Positions 43,461-53,100 of a DNA stretch of 64,000 bases are shown here, piece after piece. Origin of the DNA: Mangrovimonas sp. TPBH4 (GTDB taxonomy: Bacteria > Bacteroidota > Bacteroidia > Flavobacteriales > Flavobacteriaceae); the NCBI RefSeq assembly GCF_001280505.1, contig NZ_LBIO01000050.1, forward strand, positions 62,001-126,000. Direction: 5' to 3'. Below the pieces are notes generated by a model. The model worked only from the letters and a program-made list of their open reading frames with translations, was not told the DNA's origin and did not search any database. Made by a program: the position numbers and the translations under genes. Every line of letters begins with the position of its first letter. Within the stretch, counting starts at the first letter, position 1.

Positions 43461-43655
43461 ATGTTAATTATACCAATTAAAGAAGGAGAAAATATAGATA
43501 GAGCGTTAAAGCGTTACAAGCGTAAATTTGATAAAACTGGTACGAAGCGTGCATTGCAAACTAGAAAGCAGTTTACTAAGCCATCAGTAGAGCGTAGAGC
43601 TCAAATTCAAAAAGCTCAATATGTTCAGACTCTAAGAGATCTAGAGAACATCTAA
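43461..43655 (+). CDS. rpsU: 30S ribosomal protein bS21
   Basis: 64 residues, basic: IPIKEGENIDRALKRYKRKF at the N terminus, KRALQTRKQFTKPSVERRAQ, then a helix ending LRDLENI. It sits on the 30S platform next to bS18 and bS6 and, in Bacteroidota, covers the 3' end of 16S rRNA. Unusual here: it is the only gene in the window with a strong SD. It ends at an intrinsic terminator before xerC. rpsU-xerC-hpf-tRNA-tuf is a gene order I recall as recurrent in Flavobacteriia. Confidence 0.98.
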   Translation: MLIIPIKEGENIDRALKRYKRKFDKTGTKRALQTRKQFTKPSVERRAQIQKAQYVQTLRDLENI

Positions 43656-43675
43656 GAAGATTTAAAATCTTAATT

Positions 43676-43704
43676 AAAATCCTGCAAGAGCAGGATTTTT
43701 TTTT
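43676..43704 (+). terminator. Terminator after rpsU
   Basis: AAAATCCTGC (43676-43685), AAGA loop, GCAGGATTTT (43690-43699), continuing T run. Strong. Confidence 0.85.
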
Positions 43705-43761
43705 GCCTATACCCAAGTAAATAAAACTTTGTACATTTAATATTAATCATCTTTAACAAAA

Positions 43762-44658
43762 ATGTCCGTAACAGCTTTTACCAATTACCTACTTTATGAA
43801 AAGAAATATGCCATGCTTACCATAAAGGCCTATTCAAAAGATTTGGATGATTTTCAGGAGTTTATTGCTTTGGAACATGAAGGGCAAACGCTCCAAAATT
43901 TGGAATATCGACAAATTAGGACTTGGATTGTCTCGTTGGTGGAGCAGGGGATGAGTAACCGGAGCATCAATAGGAAGGTTTCCTCTCTTAATTCCTATTA
44001 TAAGTTTATGGTTAAAATAGGAGATATGGAAAGCAACCCTTTGGCTAAGCATAAAGCGCTAAAGGCAACCAAGAAAGTACAGGTCCCTTTTTCCGAAGAA
44101 GAAATGGAGAACGTTATTAAGGATTTAAAATCCGAAACAGATTTTGAAGGGATTCGAGACCGTTTGGTTATTGAGTTGTTCTACGCCACTGGAGTTAGGC
44201 GCATAGAATTGGTGCAGTTGAAACTGGTCGATTTGGATTTAGCCAATAAAACGTTAAAAGTATTAGGGAAGAGAAATAAAGAACGAATCATACCGTTAAT
44301 AGATACAGTGGTGCAAACGGCCAAAGAATATCTCGAGCTAAGAAGTTCTTTAGAAATTATTAAGGACAATGAGTTTTTGTTTTTGACAAAAAAAGGTGTG
44401 AAAATTTACGAAACTCTTGTTTACAGAATTATAAATGATTATTTTAGTAGGGCATCTACAAAAGTAAAAAGAAGCCCTCACATTTTGCGGCACTCGTTTG
44501 CCACACATTTACTAAGTCAAGGTGCAAATATGAATGCAGTAAAAGAGCTTCTTGGGCATTCCAGTCTTGCAGCAACACAGGTTTATACCCACAATAGTAT
44601 AAACGAGTTGAAAAAGGTGTATTCAAACGCACATCCAAGAAGCAAAAAACGCGAATAG
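43762..44658 (+). CDS. xerC: Tyrosine recombinase XerC
   Basis: 298 residues. It resolves chromosome dimers at dif with a partner recombinase. Seen: N-terminal SAM-like domain (FTNYLLYEKKYAMLTIKAY), then catalytic residues: Arg in ATGVRRIEL, Lys in the beta-hairpin, HILRH (His-x-x-Arg), His in LLGHSSLAATQVYTH, and Tyr in that motif. Size and motif order match housekeeping XerC/D; no integrase-specific arm domain, so it is not a mobile-element integrase. A hairpin at 44713-44750 ends the transcript. Confidence 0.9.
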   Translation: MSVTAFTNYLLYEKKYAMLTIKAYSKDLDDFQEFIALEHEGQTLQNLEYRQIRTWIVSLVEQGMSNRSINRKVSSLNSYYKFMVKIGDMESNPLAKHKALKATKKVQVPFSEEEMENVIKDLKSETDFEGIRDRLVIELFYATGVRRIELVQLKLVDLDLANKTLKVLGKRNKERIIPLIDTVVQTAKEYLELRSSLEIIKDNEFLFLTKKGVKIYETLVYRIINDYFSRASTKVKRSPHILRHSFATHLLSQGANMNAVKELLGHSSLAATQVYTHNSINELKKVYSNAHPRSKKRE

Positions 44659-44712
44659 ATCGTTCAATGTCTAACCATTATGGATGAAAGATTGCATGAA
44701 TACCTGTAGCAG

Positions 44713-44757
44713 AATTTAATTTTTTAAGTGCTAATTTGAAAAATTAAATTTTTTTTA
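44713..44757 (+). terminator. AT-rich terminator after xerC
   Basis: AATTTAATTTTT (44713-44724) pairs with AAAAATTAAATT (44739-44750), followed by T8. Weak because all A/T. Confidence 0.6.
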
Positions 44758-44797
44758 TGGGCAGTGGTCTTACATTCTTTTTTAAAATTTAAAACAG

Positions 44798-45100
44798 ATG
44801 AAAGTAAACACACAGTCAGTCAACTTTACCGCAGACAAAAAGTTGATAGCGTTTATCCAAAAACGAATGGATAAATTAGATTTATTTTATGACAGGGTTA
44901 TCCAGTCTGACGTATTTTTGAAAGTAGAAAATACGAGTGCTAAGGAGAATAAAATTTTCGAGGCCAGAGTGAGTGTTCCGGGAGATAGTCTTGTCGTTAA
45001 AAAACAGTGCAGGACATTTGAAGAAGGAGCCGATAGTGCCGTTTCATCGTTAGAACGCCAGCTGAAAAAGAGAAAAGAAAAATTAAGAGCACATATATGA
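44798..45100 (+). CDS. hpf: Hibernation promoting factor / RaiA family protein
   Basis: 100 residues, short HPF form. Seen: MKVNTQSVNFTADKKLIAFI then FIQKRMDKLDLFYD, the conserved VFLKVENTSAKENKIFEARVSVPG strand, and the C-terminal KRKEKLRAHI basic tail. It binds the 30S decoding region and aids 100S dimer formation or ribosome dormancy. It lies between xerC and the tRNA cluster, whose promoter follows. Confidence 0.93.
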   Translation: MKVNTQSVNFTADKKLIAFIQKRMDKLDLFYDRVIQSDVFLKVENTSAKENKIFEARVSVPGDSLVVKKQCRTFEEGADSAVSSLERQLKKRKEKLRAHI

Positions 45101-45120
45101 CAAAATTTTTCAAAAAATGT

Positions 45121-45150
45121 TTTGAATAAAGAAATAAATATATACATTTG
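45121..45150 (+). promoter_or_regulatory. Promoter of the tRNA-tuf cluster
   Basis: TTTG at 45121-45124, 18-base spacer, TACATTTG at 45143-45150. Strong match. The box ends one base before a terminator hairpin (45152-45178), so the start falls inside the 5' arm of that hairpin. Confidence 0.65.
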
Positions 45151-45151
45151 C

Positions 45152-45178
45152 AGTCCGTTAGAAATAGCGGACTTTTTT
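45152..45178 (+). terminator. Terminator of hpf overlapping the tRNA promoter start
   Basis: AGTCCGTTA (45152-45160), GAAA tetraloop (45161-45164), TAGCGGACT (45165-45173), then T6 in all. Nine pairs with one G-T. Promoter-initiated RNA would lack part of the 5' arm and so escape it; hpf transcripts would be stopped. Confidence 0.75.
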
Positions 45179-45200
45179 GTTGTACAAAAAGGCATCAAAA

Positions 45201-45274
45201 GCCGATATAGCTCAGCTGGCTAGAGCAGCTGATTTGTAATCAGCAGGTCGTGGGTTCGAGTCCCTCTATCGGCT
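45201..45274 (+). tRNA. tRNA-Thr (anticodon TGT)
   Basis: 74 bases. Acceptor GCCGATA pairs with TATCGGC, discriminator T; D-loop GCTCAGCTGGCTAGAGC; anticodon loop TTTGTAA gives TGT; T-arm with GGGTTCGAGTCCC. First of four tRNAs. An identical copy lies at 63277-63350. The CCA end is not encoded. Confidence 0.97.
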
Positions 45275-45318
45275 CAAGTTCTTTAAGAGAAATGATCTAA
45301 AATATTGTAAAAACCATT

Positions 45319-45400
<82 letters not shown>

Positions 45401-45430
45401 CTTTTTTTACTCTATTTAAATTTTTAAAAA

Positions 45431-45503
45431 GCGGGAGTAGCTCAGTTGGTAGAGCGTCAGCCTTCCAAGCTGAATGTCGCCGGTTCGAACCCGGTCTCCC
45501 GCT
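45431..45503 (+). tRNA. tRNA-Gly (anticodon TCC)
   Basis: 73 bases. Acceptor GCGGGAG/CTCCCGC, discriminator T; anticodon loop CTTCCAA reads TCC; T-arm GGTTCGAACCC. Confidence 0.96.
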
Positions 45504-45513
45504 CATTTAAAAA

Positions 45514-45585
45514 GCCGGTGTAGCTCAGGGGTAGAGCGTTTCCTTGGTAAGGAAGAGGTCACGGGTTCAAATCCCGTCATTGGCT
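45514..45585 (+). tRNA. tRNA-Thr (anticodon GGT)
   Basis: 72 bases. Acceptor GCCGGTG pairs with CATTGGC through two G-T pairs; discriminator T; anticodon loop TTGGTAA reads GGT. It lies 10 bases after tRNA-Gly. Confidence 0.96.
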
Positions 45586-45643
45586 CATATTACAGTGAAT
45601 TAAATTTGAACACTAATATAAATTAAGATTAAATAAATTAAAC

Positions 45644-46831
45644 ATGGCAAAGGGAACTTTTGATCGTTCGAAACCACACTTAAACATTGGTACTATCGGA
45701 CACGTAGATCACGGTAAAACAACTTTAACTGCCGCTATTACAAAAGTATTAGCTGATGCGGGTTTATCTGAAGTAAGATCATTTGATCAAATTGATAACG
45801 CTCCAGAGGAGAAGGAAAGAGGTATTACAATTAATACATCTCACGTAGAGTATCAGACTGCAAATCGTCACTACGCACACGTAGATTGTCCTGGTCACGC
45901 CGATTACGTTAAGAACATGGTAACTGGTGCTGCGCAAATGGATGGTGCTATCTTGGTGGTTGCTGCAACAGATGGTCCTATGCCTCAAACTCGTGAGCAC
46001 ATCCTTTTAGGTCGTCAGGTAGGTATTCCTCGTATCGTTGTTTTTATGAATAAAGTTGATATGGTTGACGATGAGGAGCTTTTAGAGTTGGTGGAAATGG
46101 AAATCAGAGACTTGTTGTCTTTCTATGAGTATGATGGAGATAACGGTCCTGTAATTGCTGGTTCTGCTCTTGGTGCACTTAACGGTGAGCAAAAGTGGGT
46201 TGATACAGTAATGGAATTGATGGATGCTGTTGACAACTGGATTGAAGAGCCAGTACGTGATATGGATAAGCCTTTCTTGATGCCTATCGAAGATGTATTC
46301 TCTATTACTGGTCGTGGTACTGTTGCAACTGGTCGTATCGAAACTGGTGTTGCTAACACTGGAGATCCTGTAGAGATTATCGGTATGGGAGCTGAGAAAT
46401 TGACTTCTACTATTACTGGTATCGAGATGTTCCGTCAAATCTTAGATAGAGGTGAAGCTGGAGATAACGCAGGTATCTTGTTGAGAGGTATCGATAAAAA
46501 CCAAATCTCAAGAGGTATGGTAATCGTTAAGCCAGGTTCTGTAACTCCTCACCAAAAATTCAAAGCTGAGGTTTATATCCTTAAGAAAGAAGAAGGTGGA
46601 CGTCACACTCCATTCCACAACAACTACCGTCCACAGTTCTACGTACGTACAACTGACGTAACTGGAAACATCTCGCTTCCTGATGGAGTTGAAATGGTAA
46701 TGCCTGGAGATAACCTTACTATTACTGTTGAATTGATCCAACCAATCGCGATGAACGTAGGTTTACGTTTCGCTATCCGTGAAGGTGGTCGTACAGTAGG
46801 TGCTGGTCAGGTAACTGAAATCTTAGACTAA
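45644..46831 (+). CDS. tuf: Elongation factor Tu
   Basis: 395 residues. Seen: GTPase motifs [18 protein letters not shown] and NKVDM, followed by domains 2 and 3 (PVEIIGMG region; [25 protein letters not shown]). It delivers aminoacyl-tRNA to the ribosome. It is preceded by four tRNA genes with a 58-base AT-rich leader and followed by a hairpin and tRNA-Trp, so all may be one long transcript. Confidence 0.99.
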   Translation: MAKGTFDRSKPHLNIGTIGHVDHGKTTLTAAITKVLADAGLSEVRSFDQIDNAPEEKERGITINTSHVEYQTANRHYAHVDCPGHADYVKNMVTGAAQMDGAILVVAATDGPMPQTREHILLGRQVGIPRIVVFMNKVDMVDDEELLELVEMEIRDLLSFYEYDGDNGPVIAGSALGALNGEQKWVDTVMELMDAVDNWIEEPVRDMDKPFLMPIEDVFSITGRGTVATGRIETGVANTGDPVEIIGMGAEKLTSTITGIEMFRQILDRGEAGDNAGILLRGIDKNQISRGMVIVKPGSVTPHQKFKAEVYILKKEEGGRHTPFHNNYRPQFYVRTTDVTGNISLPDGVEMVMPGDNLTITVELIQPIAMNVGLRFAIREGGRTVGAGQVTEILD

Positions 46832-46853
46832 TAATAATTATAGTTTATAAATT

Positions 46854-46885
46854 AAGGTGTCTTGTACATTTTAGCAAGACGCCTT
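46854..46885 (+). terminator. Hairpin between tuf and tRNA-Trp
   Basis: AAGGTGTCTTG (46854-46864) pairs with CAAGACGCCTT (46875-46885) with one G-T and a 10-base loop. The following stretch (GATTTATATTT) is only partly T, so it may be a partial terminator or an RNA-processing stem before tRNA-Trp. Confidence 0.5.
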
Positions 46886-46896
46886 GATTTATATTT

Positions 46897-46969
46897 ACGG
46901 GTTTAGCTCAGTTGGTAGAGCACTGGTCTCCAAAACCAGGTGTCGTGAGTTCGAGTCTCGCAACCCGTG
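46897..46969 (+). tRNA. tRNA-Trp (anticodon CCA)
   Basis: 73 bases. Acceptor ACGGGTT/AACCCGT, discriminator G; anticodon loop CTCCAAA reads CCA. Upstream of secE, as often in bacteria. It has no -7 box at a usable distance, so it is probably released from the tuf transcript. Confidence 0.97.
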
Positions 46970-46979
46970 CAAATTTTTA

Positions 46980-47017
46980 GATTACAAATTTTTAACGTAA
47001 GTTGCCAGTTTGTAATC
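46980..47017 (+). repeat. 9-base inverted repeat between tRNA-Trp and secE
   Basis: GATTACAAA (46980-46988) and TTTGTAATC (47009-47017) around a 20-base loop. No T run. A candidate processing or regulatory stem. Confidence 0.45.
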
Positions 47018-47038
47018 AGATAAAAACTTTTAAGTCAA

Positions 47039-47233
47039 ATGGCAGGAATTGTTAATTATATAAAAGAATCCTTCGAGGAGTTGAAAAATAATGTATCATG
47101 GCCAACATGGGCAGAAGCTCAAAGCTTAACTGTTCTCGTGGCTGTTTTTTCTATTGTTTTTGCATTGGCTATTTGGGGAGTGGATACTGTTTTTAGTAAA
47201 GTTATTGAACAATATTTTGATTTAATAGGCTAA
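47039..47233 (+). CDS. secE: Protein translocase subunit SecE
   Basis: 64 residues, short bacterial SecE. Seen: cytosolic amphipathic start (VNYIKESFEELKNNVSWPT, typical) and one transmembrane helix at about residues 30-52. It clamps SecY in the SecYEG translocon. nusG follows after 11 bases. Confidence 0.96.
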   Translation: MAGIVNYIKESFEELKNNVSWPTWAEAQSLTVLVAVFSIVFALAIWGVDTVFSKVIEQYFDLIG

Positions 47234-47244
47234 AACACTTTTGA

Positions 47245-47802
47245 ATGTCTGAGACAAACACAAATAAGAAATGGTACGTTGTTAGAGCCGTAAGTGGTCA
47301 GGAAAACAAAATCAAAACCTATATCGAGAATGAAATTACGAGATTGGGTCTTGAGGACTTTGTAGACCAGGTATTGGTTCCAACCGAAAAAGTGATTCAA
47401 ATACGTAACGGGAAAAAGATACACAAAGAACGTGTGTATTTTCCTGGTTATATAATGATTCAAGCCAATTTAAGTGGAGAAATTCCACACATCATCAAAT
47501 CCATTACTAATGTAATTGGATTTTTAGGTGAAACAAAGGGAGGTGATCCTGTGCCGTTAAGACAGTCTGAAGTGAACAGAATGTTAGGTAAGGTGGATGA
47601 ACTTACGGTAGATGCCGATGCTAATGTAGCAATCCCTTACACTATTGGTGAAACTGTGAAAGTAATTGACGGTCCATTTAATGGATTTGATGGTACTATC
47701 GAAAAGATCAATGAAGAAAAGCGTAAACTTGAGGTAATGGTGCGAATTTTTGGAAGAAAAACACCATTGGAATTGAGTTATATGCAAGTGGAAAAAGTTT
47801 AA
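47245..47802 (+). CDS. nusG: Transcription termination/antitermination factor NusG
   Basis: 185 residues. Seen: NGN domain at the N terminus (KWYVVRAVSGQENKIKTYIE) and a KOW domain at the C terminus (GETVKVIDGPFNGFDGTI). It tracks with RNA polymerase and couples it to ribosomes or Rho. Normal length. Confidence 0.98.
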   Translation: MSETNTNKKWYVVRAVSGQENKIKTYIENEITRLGLEDFVDQVLVPTEKVIQIRNGKKIHKERVYFPGYIMIQANLSGEIPHIIKSITNVIGFLGETKGGDPVPLRQSEVNRMLGKVDELTVDADANVAIPYTIGETVKVIDGPFNGFDGTIEKINEEKRKLEVMVRIFGRKTPLELSYMQVEKV

Positions 47803-47874
47803 TAATTGTTACCAGATATATCGCATGTCTTTTTGCTTCCAAATTAAGAGATATGCAAAACTAAATTTATTAAA

Positions 47875-48315
47875 ATGGCAAAAGAATTAAGTAAAGTAGT
47901 TAAATTACAAGTTCGGGGAGGTGCTGCGAATCCGTCGCCACCAGTTGGACCCGCTTTAGGTGCTGCTGGAGTTAATATCATGGAGTTCTGTAAGCAATTT
48001 AATGCGAGAACCCAAGATAAAGCTGGTAAAGTTTTACCAGTGGTTATCTCTGTTTACAAAGACAAATCTTTTGATTTTGTAATCAAGACTCCTCCAGCTG
48101 CTGTACAATTAATGGAAGCGGCCAAAGTAAAAAAAGGATCTGGAGAACCGAACAGAAAGAAAGTAGCTAAAGTAACTTGGGATCAAGTGAAAGCTATTGC
48201 AGAGGACAAAATGCAAGACTTAAATGCATTTACAATTGAGTCTGCTATGAAAATGGTTGCAGGTACTGCAAGATCAATGGGAATCACTGTTAAAGGCGGG
48301 GAAGCTCCTAACTAA
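47875..48315 (+). CDS. rplK: 50S ribosomal protein uL11
   Basis: 146 residues. Seen: [22 protein letters not shown] at the N terminus, [10 protein letters not shown], and the C-terminal rRNA-binding region ending [13 protein letters not shown]. Part of the stalk base. Start ATG; the 72-base leader before it has no recognised binding site for L1. Confidence 0.98.
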   Translation: MAKELSKVVKLQVRGGAANPSPPVGPALGAAGVNIMEFCKQFNARTQDKAGKVLPVVISVYKDKSFDFVIKTPPAAVQLMEAAKVKKGSGEPNRKKVAKVTWDQVKAIAEDKMQDLNAFTIESAMKMVAGTARSMGITVKGGEAPN

Positions 48316-48326
48316 AAAATTTTGAA

Positions 48327-49016
48327 ATGGCAAGATTAACAAGAAAGCAAAAAGAAGCAAGAGCTAAAGTAGATAAAAACAAACTTTATTCTCTTGAGGA
48401 AGCTTCAAACTTATTAAAGGAAATTACTTATACTAAATTTGATGCTTCTGTAGATATCGCTGTTCGTTTAGGAGTAGACCCTCGTAAAGCTAACCAAATG
48501 GTTAGAGGGGTGGTTTCGCTTCCTCACGGAACAGGTAAAGATATGAAAGTATTGGCCTTGGTAACTCCTGACAAAGAAGCTGAAGCGAAAGAAGCTGGAG
48601 CTGATTATGTAGGTTTAGACGAGTACCTACAAAAAATCAAGGACGGTTGGACAGACGTAGATGTTATCGTTACAATGCCTAGCATTATGGGTAAATTGGG
48701 ACCATTAGGTAGAATTTTGGGACCAAGAGGTTTAATGCCTAACCCAAAAACTGGAACGGTAACTATGGATGTTGCCAAAGCCGTTAGTGAAGTAAAAGCA
48801 GGTAAAATCGATTTCAAAGTAGATAAAACTGGTATCGTACACGCTCCAATTGGAAAAGCGTCTTTCAGCGCCGATAAATTGGTTGGGAATGCACAAGAGT
48901 TATTGTCTACATTGATCAAGATGAAGCCTACTGCGGCCAAAGGTACTTACGTGAAAAGTATTTTCATCTCTAGTACTATGAGTCCAAGTATAGCAATAGA
49001 TACAAAAATAAACTAG
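48327..49016 (+). CDS. rplA: 50S ribosomal protein uL1
   Basis: 229 residues. Seen: [32 protein letters not shown], and [14 protein letters not shown], standard uL1 signatures. It forms the mobile L1 stalk and in many bacteria also represses its own operon by binding mRNA. Lies 11 bases after rplK and 18 before rplJ. Confidence 0.98.
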   Translation: MARLTRKQKEARAKVDKNKLYSLEEASNLLKEITYTKFDASVDIAVRLGVDPRKANQMVRGVVSLPHGTGKDMKVLALVTPDKEAEAKEAGADYVGLDEYLQKIKDGWTDVDVIVTMPSIMGKLGPLGRILGPRGLMPNPKTGTVTMDVAKAVSEVKAGKIDFKVDKTGIVHAPIGKASFSADKLVGNAQELLSTLIKMKPTAAKGTYVKSIFISSTMSPSIAIDTKIN

Positions 49017-49034
49017 TAGTTAAACTTTTATATT

Positions 49035-49556
49035 ATGACAAGAGAAGAAAAATCACAAGTTATTGAAGAGTTAACTGCTCAGTTGGCAGAAAATGCAAAT
49101 ATCTATTTAGCAGATATTTCTGGATTAAATGCAGGAAACACTTCAGAGTTACGTCGTGCTTGTTTTAAAGCAAACGTACAATTAGCTGTAGTAAAGAATA
49201 CATTATTGGCTAAAGCCATGGAAGCTTCTGAGAAAGATTTTGGAGAGCTGCCAGGTGTACTTAAAGGAAATACGTCAATATTGTTTTCTGAAACAGGAAA
49301 CGCTCCAGCAAAAGTAATTAAAACCTTCCGTAAAAAATCTGAAAAGCCATTGCTTAAAGGAGCTTTTATTGAAGAGGCAATTTACGTTGGAGACGATCAA
49401 TTAGATGCATTGGTTGACATCAAATCTAGAGAAGAGCTTATCGGGGATATCGTGGCGTTGCTACAATCACCAGCTAAGAACGTTGTTTCTGCTCTTAAAT
49501 CTGGAGGCGGTACATTGGCCGGTATCATCAAGACATTATCCGAGAAAGAAGGATAA
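49035..49556 (+). CDS. rplJ: 50S ribosomal protein uL10
   Basis: 173 residues. Seen: EEKSQVIEELTAQLAENANIYLADISGL and FRKKSEKPLLKGAFIE; the C-terminal helix holds L7/L12 dimers. Only 18 bases separate rplA and rplJ, so a separate L10 leader of the E. coli type is not present here. Confidence 0.98.
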   Translation: MTREEKSQVIEELTAQLAENANIYLADISGLNAGNTSELRRACFKANVQLAVVKNTLLAKAMEASEKDFGELPGVLKGNTSILFSETGNAPAKVIKTFRKKSEKPLLKGAFIEEAIYVGDDQLDALVDIKSREELIGDIVALLQSPAKNVVSALKSGGGTLAGIIKTLSEKEG

Positions 49557-49614
49557 TCCAAATAAGTACGCACTTAAACAAATTATATTTTAAAAATTAT
49601 TAAAACGATAGAAA

Positions 49615-49992
49615 ATGGCAGATTTAAAAGATTTCGCAGAACAATTAGTTAATTTAACAGTAAAAGAAGTAAACGAATTAGCTACAATATTAAAAGACGA
49701 GTACGGTATTGAGCCAGCTGCTGCTGCTGTTGCAGTTGCTGCAGGTGGAGCTGCTGCAGGTGGAGACGCTGCAGAAGAGCAAACTGAATTCGACGTAATC
49801 CTTAAAGCAGCTGGAGCTTCTAAGTTGGCAGTTGTGAAATTGGTTAAAGAATTAACTGGTTTAGGATTGAAAGAAGCTAAAGAATTAGTAGACGGTGCAC
49901 CAAGCGCAATTAAAGAAGGTGTATCTAAAGATGAAGCAGAAGCTTTAAAAGCTTCATTAGAAGAAGCTGGAGCTGAGGTTGAGCTTAAATAA
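49615..49992 (+). CDS. rplL: 50S ribosomal protein bL12
   Basis: 125 residues. Seen: N-terminal dimerisation domain, an Ala/Gly-rich hinge ([19 protein letters not shown]), and the C-terminal domain with [17 protein letters not shown]. It recruits translation GTPases. A long hairpin lies between it and rpoB. Confidence 0.98.
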   Translation: MADLKDFAEQLVNLTVKEVNELATILKDEYGIEPAAAAVAVAAGGAAAGGDAAEEQTEFDVILKAAGASKLAVVKLVKELTGLGLKEAKELVDGAPSAIKEGVSKDEAEALKASLEEAGAEVELK

Positions 49993-50014
49993 GCTTGACT
50001 AACCTACAAATTAT

Positions 50015-50050
50015 GGTTTAGGTCTAGAGGTTACCTCTAAGACCTAAACC
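50015..50050 (+). promoter_or_regulatory. Long rplL-rpoB intergenic hairpin
   Basis: GGTTTAGGTC-TAGAGG (50015-50030) pairs with CCTCTA-GACCTAAACC (50034-50050), 16 pairs with one bulged A at 50040 and a TTA loop. The sequence after it (CTTTTGTG) has only four T. It fits a partial terminator (attenuator) or a cleavage site that sets the ratio of ribosomal protein to RNA-polymerase expression. Confidence 0.65.
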
Positions 50051-50114
50051 CTTTTGTGTATATAACTGTTATATACATCCTATATATTATTTTTAATCAA
50101 AATCTCGTTCATCG

Positions 50115-53100
50115 ATGTTAGCAAAAACAGCTGAAAGATTAAATTTCTCTTCTATTGTAAATAGAACGGAATATCCCGATTTCTTGGATATTCAAATAAA
50201 GTCCTTTCAGGATTTTTTCCAGTTAGAAACAAAATCGGAAGAAAGAGGGAATGAAGGGTTATACAACACCTTCATGGAAAATTTCCCAATCACAGACACG
50301 CGAAACCAATTTGTCTTGGAATTTTTGGATTACTTTATCGATCCGCCAAGATATACCATTGAGGAATGTATTGAAAGAGGTTTAACATACAGTGTACCTT
50401 TAAAGGCGAGGCTTAAGTTGTACTGTACAGACCCTGAACATGAGGATTTCGAGACCATTGTTCAGGATGTGTATTTAGGAACTATTCCTTACATGACGCC
50501 TAGTGGTACCTTTTGTATAAACGGTGCTGAACGTGTTGTAGTTTCCCAATTGCATCGTTCTCCAGGTGTATTCTTCAGCCAATCTTTCCATGCAAATGGA
50601 ACCAAATTATATTCAGCAAGAGTTATTCCATTTAAAGGATCATGGATTGAATTTGCTACAGATATCAATCAAGTAATGTATGCTTACATTGATAGAAAGA
50701 AAAAATTACCTGTAACAACATTGTTTAGAGCTATTGGTTTTGAACGAGACAAAGATATTCTTGAGATTTTTGACCTTGCTGAAGAGGTTAAGGTTTCCAA
50801 GTCAGGTTTAAAAAAGGTTATTGGCCGTAAGTTGGCTGCCCGTGTATTGAACACTTGGCATGAAGATTTCGTAGATGAGGATACGGGAGAGGTAGTATCT
50901 ATCGAGCGTAACGAAATTGTTTTGGACCGTGATACTATTATCGATAAAGATAATATTGAGGAAATCCTTGAAGCAGGCGTTAAAACAGTATTATTACACA
51001 AAGAAAATGCACAACAGGGAGATTATGCCATTATCCATAATACCCTTCAAAAAGACCCTACAAACTCTGAAAAAGAAGCTGTAGAACATATCTATCGTCA
51101 ATTACGTAATGCTGAACCGCCAGATGAGGAAACGGCGAGAGGTATTATCGAGAAATTGTTCTTTAGTGACCAACGTTACTCTTTAGGAGAAGTTGGACGT
51201 TATAGAATGAATAAAAAATTAGGTTTGGATATCGGAATGGATAAGCAAGTACTTACCAAAGAAGATATCATTACCATTATTAAATATTTGATTGAGCTTA
51301 TCAACTCCAAAGCAGAGATTGATGATATCGATCACTTGTCTAACCGTCGTGTGCGTACGGTAGGAGAGCAGTTGTCAGCCCAGTTTGGTGTTGGTTTGGC
51401 ACGTATGGCTCGTACCATCCGTGAGCGTATGAACGTTAGAGACAATGAGGTATTTACTCCTATTGATTTGATTAATGCAAAGACACTGTCTTCTGTAATC
51501 AATTCATTCTTCGGAACCAACCAGTTGTCTCAATTTATGGACCAGACTAACCCATTGGCCGAGATTACGCATAAACGTCGTCTTTCTGCATTGGGGCCAG
51601 GTGGTCTTTCTAGAGAGCGTGCCGGATTTGAGGTTCGTGACGTTCACTATACACACTACGGACGTCTTTGTCCTATTGAAACTCCTGAAGGACCAAACAT
51701 CGGTTTGATTTCATCTTTATCTGTTTATGCAAAGGTGAACTCTATGGGATTCATTGAAACTCCATACCGTGAAGTGCAAGAAGGTGTTGTAGATATCAAA
51801 GGAACTCCAATTTATTTAAGTGCAGAGGAGGAAGAGGAAAAACTAATCGCGCAAGCTACCGTTAAGGTAGATGATGAAGGTAGTATATTGCATGATAAGG
51901 TTATTGCCAGAATGGAAGGTGATTTCCCTGTAATTGAGCCTACAAACGTTCATTATACGGACGTAGCGCCTAACCAAATTGCTTCTATCTCGGCATCCTT
52001 AATTCCTTTCTTGGAGCATGATGATGCGAACCGTGCATTGATGGGATCTAACATGATGCGTCAAGCGGTACCATTATTACGTCCTCAAGCTCCTATTGTT
52101 GGAACTGGATTGGAACGTCAAGTAGCTTCAGACTCGAGAGTATTGATCAATGCAGAAGGAGCTGGTGAAGTTGAGTATGTAGATGCCAATGAAATCGTAA
52201 TCAGATACGAGCGCACTGATGAAGAAGCGATGGTAAGTTTTGATAGCGATACTAAAACTTATCCATTAATTAAATTTAGAAAAACTAACCAAGGTACATC
52301 TATCAACCTTAAGCCAATTGTAACTAAAGGCGACAAGGTGAAGAAAGGACAGGTACTTTGTGAAGGATATGCAACAGAAAATGGAGAGCTTGCATTAGGT
52401 AGAAATATGAAAGTGGCCTTTATGCCATGGAAGGGGTACAACTTCGAGGATGCGATTGTGATTTCCGAGAAAGTAGTACGCGATGATATTTTTACATCTA
52501 TCCACATCGACGAGTATTCGTTGGAAGTTAGAGATACCAAATTGGGTAACGAAGAGTTGACCAATGATATCCCTAACGTATCGGAAGAGGCTACTAAAGA
52601 CCTTGACGAAAACGGTATGATTCGTATTGGTGCAGAGATCAAGCCAGGAGATATTCTTATTGGTAAGATTACGCCAAAAGGAGAAAGCGATCCTACTCCA
52701 GAAGAAAAATTATTGAGAGCCATCTTTGGTGACAAAGCAGGGGATGTTAAAGATGCATCTTTGAAGGCGTCGCCATCGTTACACGGTGTTGTTATCGACA
52801 AGAAGTTGTTCTCTAGAGCTATAAAAGACAAACGTAAAAGAGCTAAGGACAAAGAGGATATCGATGCACTAGAAAGCGTTTACTACAGAAAGTTCGATGA
52901 ACTTAAAGATGTATTGGTTGAAAAATTATTCAACATTGTAAACGGAAAAACTGCACAAGGTATCTTTAATGATCTTGGTGAAGAAATTATTCCTAAAGGG
53001 AAAAAGTATACCCTTAAGATGTTAAACGCAGTAGACGACTATACGCACTTAACATCAGGAACATGGACTACAGATGATCACTTAAATGAACTTGTAGCCG

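Noticed and set aside
43762..44658. XerC as an integrase of a mobile island near the tRNAs
   Set aside because: Housekeeping size and motifs, core synteny, no direct repeat of a tRNA end flanking it apart from the complete tRNA-Thr copy.
46890..46897. TATATTTA as promoter of tRNA-Trp
   Set aside because: Overlaps the first base of the mature tRNA, so transcription would start inside it.
47803..47874. L1-binding site in the rplK leader
   Set aside because: Only short pairing possibilities; no clear mimic of the rRNA site by eye.
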